Assembly: GCF_900102265.1 (NCBI RefSeq)
Contig: NZ_FNBH01000001.1
Coordinates: 1,054,001-1,118,000 of the forward strand
Length of the DNA stretch: 64,000 bases
Source of the DNA: Epilithonimonas hungarica
Lineage (GTDB): Bacteria > Bacteroidota > Bacteroidia > Flavobacteriales > Weeksellaceae
Direction: 5' to 3'
The notes below the pieces were generated by a model that searched no databases, had not been told where the DNA came from, and saw only the letters and a list, made by a program, of their open reading frames with translations. Both the position numbers and the translations under genes were made by a program. Below, piece by piece: positions 44,028 to 53,300 of the stretch (position 1 is the first letter of the stretch; each line of letters opens with the position of its first letter).

Positions 44028-45617
44028 TTAACGCTTCAAAAGATTAATACTCACAGTTGCCAATTCAGAATCCGGAAATTTCTTAAATAAATTTATGTCC
44101 GGCTCCAAACCGGATTCTTTGCAGATCCTGTGGAAAACACCGACTTCTACAATGTATTGGTCAGAAAATCCGTGGGTTGCGTCGTAGGCAGTTGCAGCCG
44201 TTAATCCCAAGTTTTTAGAAGTGATCTCTGGCGGAAGCGTATGAAGTTCAATCAACAACAATCCGAATTTTTCAACATAAGGCGTCCATTTTTTAAGATG
44301 ACCCAGAAGATTTTCTTCCACATCTTTGTTGGACAATCTTTTTCCCCGGAAAGCAAATGCTCCGGTTGATGTACTGATTCTGTCAGAATTAATATCCAAA
44401 ACATCTTCCCAGATCCTGTTATGGTCAAGGAAAGTTCGGATGTTGAGCAAATCTCCTAATTCAATGTTATAATCGGATTGTAGATCCTCGGCTAATTTTT
44501 GAGGATCTCCAATGTCGCCCCAAATTACCTTTGCCCAAATATCATTTTTGATAAGATTGGCCCTTGTCACTTTCAACGCAGCCTGATTGTAGTCTGCACC
44601 GACCAAAAATAATGGATTTTCTTCGAGATGTTTTCCTCGCAAGGTCTGTCTTTCGATGACTTCATAAAGATGTTGCAAAAGCGCACCGTTTCCGCAGCCC
44701 ATATCCAGAATTCCTTTTGGTTGTTCGTTCAACGGGCGGTTGAAAATCTCAATAATGAATTCATCGATCACTTTAAAATAGGTCAAATGAGCGCCACCGC
44801 TTCCCCAGACATTCATTTCTCGGTTCACGTGGATTTCGTCTTCGCCGTCTTCAATTTCCCTGATTTCTGAAGCTTTTCCGAAGATCAGATTGTCCAATTT
44901 TGAAAACATCGGAAGATAAGAAACCGTTACGCCGTAAGCTGTTGCTCGTCTTGCGAAAAACAATCCGGTTTCTGTGAACTGGAAGTTTTTTCCCTTCTTT
45001 GAAAACCAACCGAGTTCTGAAAGATAATCAAGGATTTTCCCAAAATATTCAGGGTTTTTATGGAATTCTTCTGCACTGAAACTCGCTTCCATAAAATATT
45101 TATGGAACATTCCGCTCATTCCCAATTTGATGATGATTGGCCCGACGAGCGCACCCTCGATATGTTTTTGGATTTGATAATTCAGTGAAGATTCGTCTGC
45201 ATTTTCATTCAGAAAAGATTTGTATTTATCAAAAAGCAGCATCCATTTTTTACAAAGATTTTCAGTCAGTTCTTTAGAATTAATGACATCATCATCTGCT
45301 AAAAATTCTGCTAAATCAACATAAAAATTCTGATGAGAAAAAGCGTCTTTGCTTTTAGAATTAACAGAAATTTTTACAATATCAGATTGATTATCCAATT
45401 CGTAATTCAAAAATCCTTGAGAAGCCAAAACCCGCAATGCGACATTCAGATAACCTTCGTTAGAATCAAATTTTTCATTGATTTCAGAAAGTTCCAAATT
45501 GTCATTAGCAAGAATAAAATCCAATACTTTTTTCTTAGACAAAGCCGAAATCACAGGCGCTGTCACGATGCCATCCAAATGTCTGAAGATTGATTCACGA
45601 AGTTTTTTCTTATCCAT
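44028..45617 (-). CDS. Large class I SAM-dependent methyltransferase
   Basis: 529 residues. An N-terminal helical dimerisation region with winged helix (about 1-110) is followed by a middle helical part and a C-terminal Rossmann domain with ILDMGCGNGALLQHLYE at about 303 and LVGADYNQAALKVTRANL. Resembles polyketide/O-methyltransferase-type enzymes with large N-terminal dimer domains; substrate not known. Confidence 0.82.
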   Translation of the reverse strand: MDKKKLRESIFRHLDGIVTAPVISALSKKKVLDFILANDNLELSEINEKFDSNEGYLNVALRVLASQGFLNYELDNQSDIVKISVNSKSKDAFSHQNFYVDLAEFLADDDVINSKELTENLCKKWMLLFDKYKSFLNENADESSLNYQIQKHIEGALVGPIIIKLGMSGMFHKYFMEASFSAEEFHKNPEYFGKILDYLSELGWFSKKGKNFQFTETGLFFARRATAYGVTVSYLPMFSKLDNLIFGKASEIREIEDGEDEIHVNREMNVWGSGGAHLTYFKVIDEFIIEIFNRPLNEQPKGILDMGCGNGALLQHLYEVIERQTLRGKHLEENPLFLVGADYNQAALKVTRANLIKNDIWAKVIWGDIGDPQKLAEDLQSDYNIELGDLLNIRTFLDHNRIWEDVLDINSDRISTSTGAFAFRGKRLSNKDVEENLLGHLKKWTPYVEKFGLLLIELHTLPPEITSKNLGLTAATAYDATHGFSDQYIVEVGVFHRICKESGLEPDINLFKKFPDSELATVSINLLKR

Positions 45618-45697
45618 ATAATTGTGATTTTTGTGTTTTGGAAGATAAATATTTTCTGTTAATCTTAAACAAAAAATACTTGTTCAGTTTTCGGTTG

Positions 45698-45726
45698 TTT
45701 GCAAAGAAGCTCTGAAACTAACTTTG
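45698..45726 (+). promoter_or_regulatory. Promoter of the isocitrate-lyase-like/Ada genes
   Basis: -33 TTTG (45698-45701) and -7 TAACTTTG (45719-45726), 17 bases apart; the ATG follows 10 bases after the -7 box. Confidence 0.65.
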
Positions 45727-45736
45727 TCAAAAAAAG

Positions 45737-46510
45737 ATGACAAAGATTCAGGATTTTAAAAATTTACATCAAAACGAGCAACCACTTTTAATTGGAAATG
45801 TTTGGAACGTTCAAAGTGCAAAAGTCTATGAAAACTTAGATTACAAAGCTGTTGCGACGTCTAGTTCGGCAGTTGCACATAGTTTGGGTTATGAAGATGG
45901 AGAACAGATTTCTTTTGAAGAATACTTTTATATTATCGAAAGAATTATTAAATCCGTTTCCATTCCGTTATCTGTGGATTTGGAATCTGGTTATGGTAAT
46001 GATGTTGAGAAGATTGTAGATAATATTTCGAGACTTTCAGAAATTGGCGTTGTTGGAATTAATTTAGAAGATAGTTTTATAATTAATGGAACTCGACAAT
46101 TATTAGATAAAGAAACTTTCTATAAAAAACTGAAAGCTATTATTGATGGATTAAATGATAAGGGAATAGAAATCTTTATCAATATCAGAACAGATACTTT
46201 TCTGTTAGGATTGGAAAATGCTCTAAATGAAACTTTAGAACGAATTAAAATGTTTGAAGAACTCGGTGTTGATGGTGTTTTTGTCCCTTGTATTACTTCG
46301 GAAAAAGATATTGAAGCAGTTACAAAATCTACCAAACTTCCAATCAATGTGATGTGTATGAAAGATTTGCCTAATTTTGAAACGCTTCAGAAATTGGATA
46401 TTAAAAGAATTTCATCAGGGAATTTTTTAAATGATTATATTTATGAAAATTTGAAAGAAATCAGTCAGGATATTATTTCAAAACAAGATTTTTCACCAGT
46501 GTTTTTATGA
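45737..46510 (+). CDS. Isocitrate lyase/PEP mutase family protein
   Basis: 257 residues. TIM-barrel motifs: LIGNVWNVQSAKVYE, SVDLESGYGNDVEKI with metal-binding acids, GVVGINLEDS, INIRTDTFLLG. It lacks the KKCGH signature of isocitrate lyase, fitting the PEP mutase/phosphonopyruvate hydrolase-like branch. Overlaps the Ada gene by 4 bases. Confidence 0.88.
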   Translation: MTKIQDFKNLHQNEQPLLIGNVWNVQSAKVYENLDYKAVATSSSAVAHSLGYEDGEQISFEEYFYIIERIIKSVSIPLSVDLESGYGNDVEKIVDNISRLSEIGVVGINLEDSFIINGTRQLLDKETFYKKLKAIIDGLNDKGIEIFINIRTDTFLLGLENALNETLERIKMFEELGVDGVFVPCITSEKDIEAVTKSTKLPINVMCMKDLPNFETLQKLDIKRISSGNFLNDYIYENLKEISQDIISKQDFSPVFL

Positions 46511-47556
46511 TTATGGAACTTACGGAAACAATAATGTATCAGGCATCGTTTGAAAAGAATCCCGAATTCGAAGGAGTTTTTTGGATGGGTGTGAAAACGA
46601 CGGGGATTTTCTGTCGTCCAACTTGTACGGCGAGAAAACCGAAACCTGAAAATGTGGAGTTTTTTGATAATACAAAAGATGCGATACAGAAAGGTTATCG
46701 CCCGTGCAAAGTTTGTAAACCACTGGAAAATCCGGATGAAACACCAACCGAAATTCAGAAACTGATGGATGAATTGTCAGAAAATCCGGAACTCAAATTC
46801 AAAGATATTGATTTGATAAGTCGAGGAATGGAGCCTGCAACTGTAAGACGTTGGTTTCTGAAACACCATGGGATGACGTTTCACGCGTTTCAGAGAACGT
46901 TCAAGATCAATTCGGCCTTCAAGAAACTTCAGCAAGGCGAGAATGTCTTGGATGTGGCCTTGGAAAACGGTTACGAAAGTTTGAGCGGTTTCAGTGACAG
47001 TTTCAAGTCAATCATCGGAGCTTCTCCAAAGAACTCGAAATTGGAAAAGATAGTTGACCTCAAAAGAATTGAAACACCACTCGGGACCATGATTGCCTGC
47101 GCCAATGAAAACGGGATCTGTATGCTGGAATTCTCCGATAGAAAATCACTTTCAAAAGAGTTGGACGATATTTCAAAATATTTCAAAGCCAATATTATTC
47201 AGGGAGAGAATCCATATTTTAAAATATTAGAAAAAGAATTGGAAGAATATTTCCAAGGCAAAAGATTGGATTTCACCGTTCCGCTTGCGCCTGTTGGGAC
47301 AGACTTTCAGAAAAATGTCTGGGAAATCCTTAGAACCATTCCTTACGGAACAACCAGAAGTTATCAGCAACAAGCCGATATTCTAGGAAATCCAAAAGCA
47401 GTTAGAGCAGTGGCGAATGCCAATGGACTTAATAAGATCTCCATCATCATCCCGTGTCACAGAGTCATTGGAACCAATGGAACTTTGACCGGTTATGGCG
47501 GTGGAATCTGGCGAAAGCAGAAACTATTGGAATTGGAGAAAGCAATCCTTTTCTAA
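46507..47556 (+). CDS. ada: Ada-type DNA repair methyltransferase/activator
   Basis: 349 residues. N-terminal zinc site Cys36, Cys40, Cys67, Cys70 for methylphosphotriester repair; a helix-turn-helix in the middle (ALENGYESLSGFSDSFKSIIG); C-terminal O6-methylguanine methyltransferase with acceptor cysteine in IIPCHRVIG. All parts of Ada are present on one chain. Coupled to the upstream gene by an ATGA overlap, an unusual partner. Confidence 0.92.
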   Translation: MIMELTETIMYQASFEKNPEFEGVFWMGVKTTGIFCRPTCTARKPKPENVEFFDNTKDAIQKGYRPCKVCKPLENPDETPTEIQKLMDELSENPELKFKDIDLISRGMEPATVRRWFLKHHGMTFHAFQRTFKINSAFKKLQQGENVLDVALENGYESLSGFSDSFKSIIGASPKNSKLEKIVDLKRIETPLGTMIACANENGICMLEFSDRKSLSKELDDISKYFKANIIQGENPYFKILEKELEEYFQGKRLDFTVPLAPVGTDFQKNVWEILRTIPYGTTRSYQQQADILGNPKAVRAVANANGLNKISIIIPCHRVIGTNGTLTGYGGGIWRKQKLLELEKAILF

Positions 47557-47722
47557 ATTCCCCTTCTCTGAAGGGGTGGATTTCGAACTTGTTCGAAAGA
47601 CGGGGTAGTTAAAAAAATAGGCGTAGAGAACCTTTGCCTGAAACATAATATCTCGCAGATTAAGTTGATTTTGCAGGTTTATTAAAAATCCGCTTAATTT
47701 GCCAAATCAGCGGTACTTTAAA
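47557..47722. repeat. Repeat-containing gap after ada
   Basis: CCCCTTCTCTGAAGGGG (hairpin) and TTCGAACTTGTTCGAA, a common flavobacterial intergenic repeat; no gene. Confidence 0.6.
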
Positions 47723-48094
47723 ATGAAAACTATGACATCAGAAGAATTAAAAAATATAGCCAACCTTTGGTTCAAAGCATTTAATGAACAGAACTTGGAT
47801 GATCTGCTAGATCTATATGATGGATCAGCACAACATTACAGCCCGAAACTTAAAGCCAGAGAGCCCCAAACCAATGGTTTGATCAAAGGTAAAGAGACGC
47901 TGAGAAACTGGTGGAAAGACTGCTTCGAAAGATTACCAACTTTAAAATATCAAGTGAATAAATTGACCGCCGATTCCCGACAGATTTTTATGGAATACAC
48001 CAGAAAAGTAGAAGGAGAGGAGGATATGGAGATCAGAGAAGTGTTGGAGATCAAAGATGGGAAGATCGTTTTCTCAAGAGTCTATCACGGTTGA
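47723..48094 (+). CDS. SnoaL-like/NTF2-fold protein
   Basis: 123 residues from ATG 47723 (an earlier in-frame start at 47699 is weaker). LWFKAFNEQNLDDLLDLYDGSAQHYSP, KGKETLRNWWKDCFERLP and a closing strand region IFMEYTRKVEGEEDMEIREVLEI are typical NTF2-like. Such proteins act as isomerases or binding domains; substrate unknown. Confidence 0.85.
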   Translation: MKTMTSEELKNIANLWFKAFNEQNLDDLLDLYDGSAQHYSPKLKAREPQTNGLIKGKETLRNWWKDCFERLPTLKYQVNKLTADSRQIFMEYTRKVEGEEDMEIREVLEIKDGKIVFSRVYHG

Positions 48095-48220
48095 AAGAGA
48101 AACAAGATAAAAGAACAAAGAATCAAGAAAGACTTCCCTTCGTCAAGCTCAGGATAAACTTCACCTCAGCCTGACACCGTACAGGCAATAATTATTCATC
48201 AGTCTATTTTCCTCTATCTG

Positions 48221-48250
48221 TCTATCATCTATTAGTCTATCATCTATTAG
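48221..48250 (+). repeat. 15-bp tandem repeat, two copies
   Basis: TCTATCATCTATTAG occurs twice back-to-back (48221-48235, 48236-48250) with partial copies either side, 10 bases before the acetyltransferase ATG at 48261. Confidence 0.85.
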
Positions 48251-48260
48251 TCTAAAAATT

Positions 48261-48773
48261 ATGAACATCCAGCCCATTTTAGAAAACGAAAACGTAAAAC
48301 TTCTTCCTTTAAAAGAAAATGATCTTGAGAAATTGTTCTCAGTTGCATCAGATCCGTTGGTTTGGGAACAACACCCGAACAAAGACCGCTACAAACGAGA
48401 GGTCTTCGAAACTTTCTTCCGGGGAGCGATGGAAAGTGGAGGTGCTTTCAGAATCATTGACAAAGAATCAAATGAAACCGCAGGAAGCACAAGATTCTAT
48501 GATTATAATGCTGATGACAATTCGATCTTCATAGGATATACATTCTATGGCAGAAAATTCTGGGGATCAAAGCTGAATCCTCAGGTCAAAAAATTAATGC
48601 TGGATCATATTTTCCAGTATGTGGATAAGGTCAATTTTCACGTTGGGAAGGATAACATCCGCTCTCAAAAGGCCATGGAAAAACTGGGTGCAAAGAAAGT
48701 GGATGAGGTCAATATTGCCTATTACGGAGAACCGGAAAAACTGAATATTGTTTTTGAAATCAATAAACTATAA
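48261..48773 (+). CDS. GNAT family acetyltransferase (RimJ/RimL type)
   Basis: 170 residues. NVKLLPLKENDLEKLFSVASDPLVWE at the start, GYTFYGRKFWGSKLNPQVKKLMLDHIF around the acetyl-CoA site, and KDNIRSQKAMEKLGAKKVDE. Close to amino-terminal or small-molecule acetyltransferases of the RimL branch. Three bases before the cupin gene. Confidence 0.9.
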   Translation: MNIQPILENENVKLLPLKENDLEKLFSVASDPLVWEQHPNKDRYKREVFETFFRGAMESGGAFRIIDKESNETAGSTRFYDYNADDNSIFIGYTFYGRKFWGSKLNPQVKKLMLDHIFQYVDKVNFHVGKDNIRSQKAMEKLGAKKVDEVNIAYYGEPEKLNIVFEINKL

Positions 48774-48776
48774 AAA

Positions 48777-49139
48777 ATGAAAAAGTACAGAGTACAGGCC
48801 AGACCATTTGTGGTCCCGACAACAGATGGGAAGCTGATTGAAGAACACTGGGGGAATTCCACCAGAACATCAGATATCTCCATTGCACATATGGTTGCAC
48901 CGCCAGATTGGAGCGAGCCTCACCAGACACCGGAGTTTGATGAGTTTACTATCATTCTTTCCGGTAAAAAGCATTTTGAGATCGATGGGGATTCTGTGAT
49001 TCTTGAAAAAGGGCAAAGCATCCTGATAGAGAAAGGAGCCCGTGTTCGCTATTCCAATCCGTTTTATGAACCTTGCGAGTATATCGCGATCTGTCTCCCT
49101 GCTTTTTCTATGGAGCTTGTGAATAGAGAGTCGGAGTAG
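48777..49139 (+). CDS. Cupin domain protein
   Basis: 120 residues. PDWSEPHQTPEFDEFTIILSGKKHFEIDGD and GQSILIEKGARVRYSNP are the two cupin motifs, with a likely metal site (His, Glu). Function unknown; co-transcribed with the acetyltransferase. Confidence 0.85.
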   Translation: MKKYRVQARPFVVPTTDGKLIEEHWGNSTRTSDISIAHMVAPPDWSEPHQTPEFDEFTIILSGKKHFEIDGDSVILEKGQSILIEKGARVRYSNPFYEPCEYIAICLPAFSMELVNRESE

Positions 49140-49155
49140 ATCTAATAGAACTGAT

Positions 49156-49366
49156 TTACATGGAAAGTTGGTCAAAAATGTTTGTGAGTTTTTCACTTCT
49201 ATTGACTTCGGGGATTGATACCAAGATGTCGATGATCGCCTGCATAGAATGATGGTCCATCTTGTCTTTGTCAAGATAAGCTTTGATCTCTATGGCTTTT
49301 TCCTCGGGGATATGCTATGTTGGACAATTCATTTCCCAATTCGCAGATAAGATCTGTTATGGTCAT
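49156..49366 (-). pseudogene. Small gene with one-base frameshift
   Basis: From ATG 49366 the frame reads TITDLICELGNELSNIA and stops early; the next frame gives IPEEKAIEIKAYLDKDKMDHH and SMQAIIDILVSIPEVNRSEK to a TAA at 49156-49158. One extra base at about 49310-49320 separates them. The restored product would be about 69 residues, helical, no family recognised. Real decay or a sequence error. Confidence 0.6.
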
Positions 49367-49433
49367 TATTTTTTGATGTAGTCTGTTGGTCTATCCATTT
49401 TGTAAGTTCTTTAGAGTTTGAGGTCTTTAGGCA

Positions 49434-49676
49434 TTATTCCGCTTTAGGTATTTCGATACCATAGACCGTTTCCGTACTTTCGACGATCATCTCGTCCGGA
49501 TCCAATTCGAGTATCAGAGCATTTCTTCTGAACCAGCTCCAGCTCCTTGTAATATAGATAAGTTGTGTGCCTTCAAACTCCAAGTGGTCGGGGGCTCCCA
49601 GAAGAGCGTATATCTCTTCTTTGGTCTTTCCTATTAGTTGATAAGCATTTTCCATCAATTGCGTTGTTATCTTCAT
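49434..49676 (-). CDS. Small hypothetical protein, SmpA-like
   Basis: 80 residues. LIGKTKEEIYALLGAPDHLEFEGTQLIYI follows the SmpA/BamE-like pattern (helix, GxP turn, strands) seen in many small uncharacterised proteins. Function unknown. Confidence 0.65.
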   Translation of the reverse strand: MKITTQLMENAYQLIGKTKEEIYALLGAPDHLEFEGTQLIYITRSWSWFRRNALILELDPDEMIVESTETVYGIEIPKAE

Positions 49677-49703
49677 ATTTCTAATACTTTTTAGGCGTAA
49701 GAA

Positions 49704-49755
49704 AATGCCGTTTTACTATCGGGCTTTAGCATCATAGTAAAACGGCATTGTGATA
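49704..49755 (-). terminator. Terminator-like long hairpin
   Basis: AATGCCGTTTTACTAT (49704-49719) is the exact inverse of ATAGTAAAACGGCATT (49734-49749), with a 14-base loop; on the minus strand it ends in TTTTC. Lies just after the gene at 49758. Confidence 0.65.
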
Positions 49756-49757
49756 CC

Positions 49758-50276
49758 TTATGGTTTCCAGAATGTCCAGACACTGCCATTGTATACGGCC
49801 AATTGCCTTTTGTTCGTATCATAGGCCATCATTCCCGGTGCGGGATCGATGATGTTCAGGTGTGGGCTCTCCACTTTTGGTAGTATCATGGCCTTGTTGG
49901 TATCAGAAAGGACAAGGATGCCAGATGTATTATTGGTTGCCCCGTCTGCTCCGATCACGGTCTTTGCAGTTGCCTGCTCGGTTTTTGTGGATTGTATGGA
50001 CAGGTCAGCTTGTCCTGTCGTATCTACCGAAAGGTCAAACCAGCTTCCGTCCTTCAGATATTTTACCTTATGGTCTGTGATGTCATAGATGATCGATCCG
50101 TTCTCTGTGATACCGGTTTTGGTTTCCACATAGGGGAGTATCATACCTTTGTTTTCCGTATTGGCAAATTCCAGAGAGACATCAGGATTGGAAATCTCGG
50201 TTTTGCCTATAGCGACTTGTGCACTTGTAGAAATTGCAACCAACAGAGAGGTTGTGGTTATAATGTTTTTTATCAT
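49758..50276 (-). CDS. Small exported protein with repeated surface module
   Basis: 172 residues from ATG 50276; an upstream in-frame start lies across a hairpin and is unlikely. Signal peptide 1-19 (ending ISTSAQ). Two related modules: NKGMILPYVETKTG to GSIIYDITDHKVKYLKDGSWFDL and NKAMILPKVESP to GMMAYDTNKRQLAVYNGSVW. The same module appears at the C-terminus of the giant protein encoded upstream. Function unknown. Confidence 0.7.
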   Translation of the reverse strand: MIKNIITTTSLLVAISTSAQVAIGKTEISNPDVSLEFANTENKGMILPYVETKTGITENGSIIYDITDHKVKYLKDGSWFDLSVDTTGQADLSIQSTKTEQATAKTVIGADGATNNTSGILVLSDTNKAMILPKVESPHLNIIDPAPGMMAYDTNKRQLAVYNGSVWTFWKP

Positions 50277-50298
50277 TTTTTTTGTTTTTTGATTTAAT

Positions 50299-50327
50299 AT
50301 CCTGAGATTGTTTAACAATCTCAGGAT
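50299..50327 (-). terminator. Hairpin between the giant gene and the small exported gene
   Basis: ATCCTGAGATTGTT (50299-50312) and AACAATCTCAGGAT (50314-50327) form a 14-bp inverted repeat just after the stop of the giant gene; T-tract weak. Confidence 0.6.
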
Positions 50328-50340
50328 GATAAATAATTTA

Positions 50341-53300
50341 TTAGTCTGGGCACGCTTGTGTGGTTACACAATGCCAAGCCATTGCAGAGTCTCCTTCTTT
50401 CTGGGTATATACCTTAAGACATTTGTTTGTGATGTCATATACCATCATTCCTTCTACAAAGTTAGCCGGTGCAATTCCCACAGGGTTACCTCCTGAGAAG
50501 GCTACCCTGTTCGGAACAAAAGCTTTGGTTTTTGATTCCAGGGCAATGTGTCCGCCTTTTCTTGCCATTGGCCAGTTGTCGGCATCCGTCTCTCCTGCTC
50601 TTCCCAATGCAGAGATGCCTACTTTGGTATCTAGTGCCGTTCCTGATGTAATACCAGGCTTGTAGCAAGCAGGTGCTGCTATGATTGCTAATCCAAAGTT
50701 ATTTGAACAGCTGGTTTTATAACCGTTAAATGCCACTGCATAACCTTTCTGCGGCAATACAGGCAAAGTCTGATAGCGGTTGGCAGGTAGAGGTTCTGCA
50801 AGCTGTACAATATAATTAACAGTCGGTATAGACTGTATCGCTACATTATCAATATAAAAGAAATGATTGCCTGCTCCTGTTGTTCTAAAACGGATGGCTG
50901 TACCTGCATTTACGACCGAGGCTGGGATATTATAAATCTTTTTCCCGTTAGCATATCCTGTAGTACTATATAATGATCCAAGAGTTGTCCAAGGTCCTGT
51001 AGCGCTTGGCGCTACCTCTACTAACAGTGTTTTATATGGAAGACCATCTAGGTTGGCAGTTCTGTAATCAAATGATAACAAGGCATTAGTAATAGGCGCA
51101 TTAACAGATCTTCTGACAGCTACGGCAGTATTACCCGTAATACGAAGCTCGCCCGCCGCGATCTGAATGTTCCCTGCAGTTGCAGATGTTGTTTCACCTT
51201 CTTCTATCCAGTTGGTAGACCATCCCGTTCCTGCACTGTAGCTGGCTGTAGCAAAATCATTGGAAGCCTGGGTGGTTGGTATTGGAGTAGCACGGTCAAA
51301 AACGTACGCACCGGTATTATTGGTAGTTACAGATTCTACAGGAGTGTTCTCAGAAGTGTCTAATACACCGTTACCATTGGCATCCAGATATAGATTAACT
51401 GTATGGGCAATGCCACTTTCTCCATTTTCATTTGTACCATTCTTGTTAGCATCGTCAAATATCTTCCCTGTAAGGATATGTTTCATCTCAGCATCCAGAC
51501 AGCCTACGTTTACAGTTACAACAGCTGTGCTACATAATGATCTGTCAGAATTACAAACTTGGTAGTTAAAAGTATCTGTACCCGAGAACCCAGGATTTGG
51601 TGTATAGGTTACCGTTCCGTCCGGGTTGACTACTACTGTTCCATTTGTTGGTTGAGACACTATAGCAACAGTAGTTGGAGATACTCTTCCTACATCATTG
51701 TTCAGGATATCTATAGTTACAGGGATGTTAGGATAGGTTTGAGATTGGTCATCATTTGCAAATATTACAAAATCTATACACTGAGGATCCAAGGTAAATC
51801 CTGCATCCAGTGTAGTAGCTCCACTTACTGCAGCAACAGATGAATCCTGACCATAAACAGCAGAGATAGGTGTCCCGTCACAGGTAAAAAAAGACATACC
51901 GCTGTTTCCTGTGCTGGTAAAAACCTTCTGGGCTTGCAGCTCAGAGAGCGTATAGGCCACATCATACTTCAACCCGCAAGGACTTGTCAATCCCGGTGCA
52001 GTACTTATGACACTGCCAGTATATTTAACATATACTGTGGTACTCTTGGTAGGAGTGATCCATACTGGATTAGCAGCTCCGGCAGAAGCCATGCCAGGCG
52101 CCCAAGCTGTCGTTGTAAAGTTAGTCAGTTGTTCTCCAGGAATCATATTAAATGCCCAGTCATAAGCTAAACCATTAGCATCAGCATCTACGATTGTGAC
52201 AGCTGTATAGCTTTTCCCGTTGACACTCTCAAACTTATAAGCAGTGGCTTGATTCATTTCCAAAGATGTATAACCCTTGGCCGGAATTATGATGCTGCCA
52301 TTACCTCCAAGTCCATTTTTCCAATTCACTGTTATAGCTTCATTCAAACTGTTTGTGAATACCGCGTATACGGGAGCAGTAGACAAGGTTGTGTAAACAG
52401 GAGAATAGTAGGTGCTTCCATAAAAGTTGCCTGGCAGCAATGGAATATTTCTGGTCCCATAGTTGTCTATCCCTCCAAAAACAAGATCTACACCCACCGG
52501 CTTGTTACTGGTGATCACAGCACCGGATTTTATATCATTTGCCTTGTTTGTATCTCTGGTTTTATTACCTGGGGGTGGGCCAGCTGTTCCTTCATAGAAC
52601 CATACCATTCCTTCTGCAAGTGTTGGCGATGTAACATCTACCACGCCATCTCCATTATAATCCAGCTGTACTATAGTACCGTTCTCTGACGCTCTTACAA
52701 ATAGAGAAGTATAGTCGAAAACTGTAGTCGCAATATTAGGATTCAGTAGAGAGCTAATATTCTCTCCAAAAGGAACTACGAACAATCGCCCGAATTTGTT
52801 GGTATCGATCACATTACCTTTGGTATTTTGTACTGAGAAAGTTGCATCACTACCTGTAACCTTGGTAAGGGTCAATAACTTGGTAGAATATATTTTGTCT
52901 CTACCATCATATTGTATTGTGGTTTCGGTAGGGGTTCTGCCATCTCCTGTTCTGTATGCGTTGTTATTATCTATTGTAATGATAGCGCCTTCCGGGAAAA
53001 TATCTGTTGGATATCCCGGAGCGACACCGTTGGAGGTGTTCCCGTCTCCCCAGATTTCCGTAGTAGTTTGTGTACGCGTTCCTGCTGTAGGCTCATAGCC
53101 ATCTTCCCAATGATCATAATAGATAAGCGTATTAGAGTAATTAGCTCTGATACCAATAATTCTTCTGGCATTGACAGTATTATTACTTACTGCATCACTT
53201 CCAGCACTCATTAGTGCTTTTTTCAGTTCCGCATTTTCCGGGAAAGGCAGATAAAACGTTTTGGGTAAGCCGGCGGTACTGCATACGTCAATCAGATTTG

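Noticed and set aside
46507-47556. AraC regulator call for the Ada gene
   Set aside because: The HTH is only the middle part; zinc cysteines and the PCHRV methyltransferase site define Ada.
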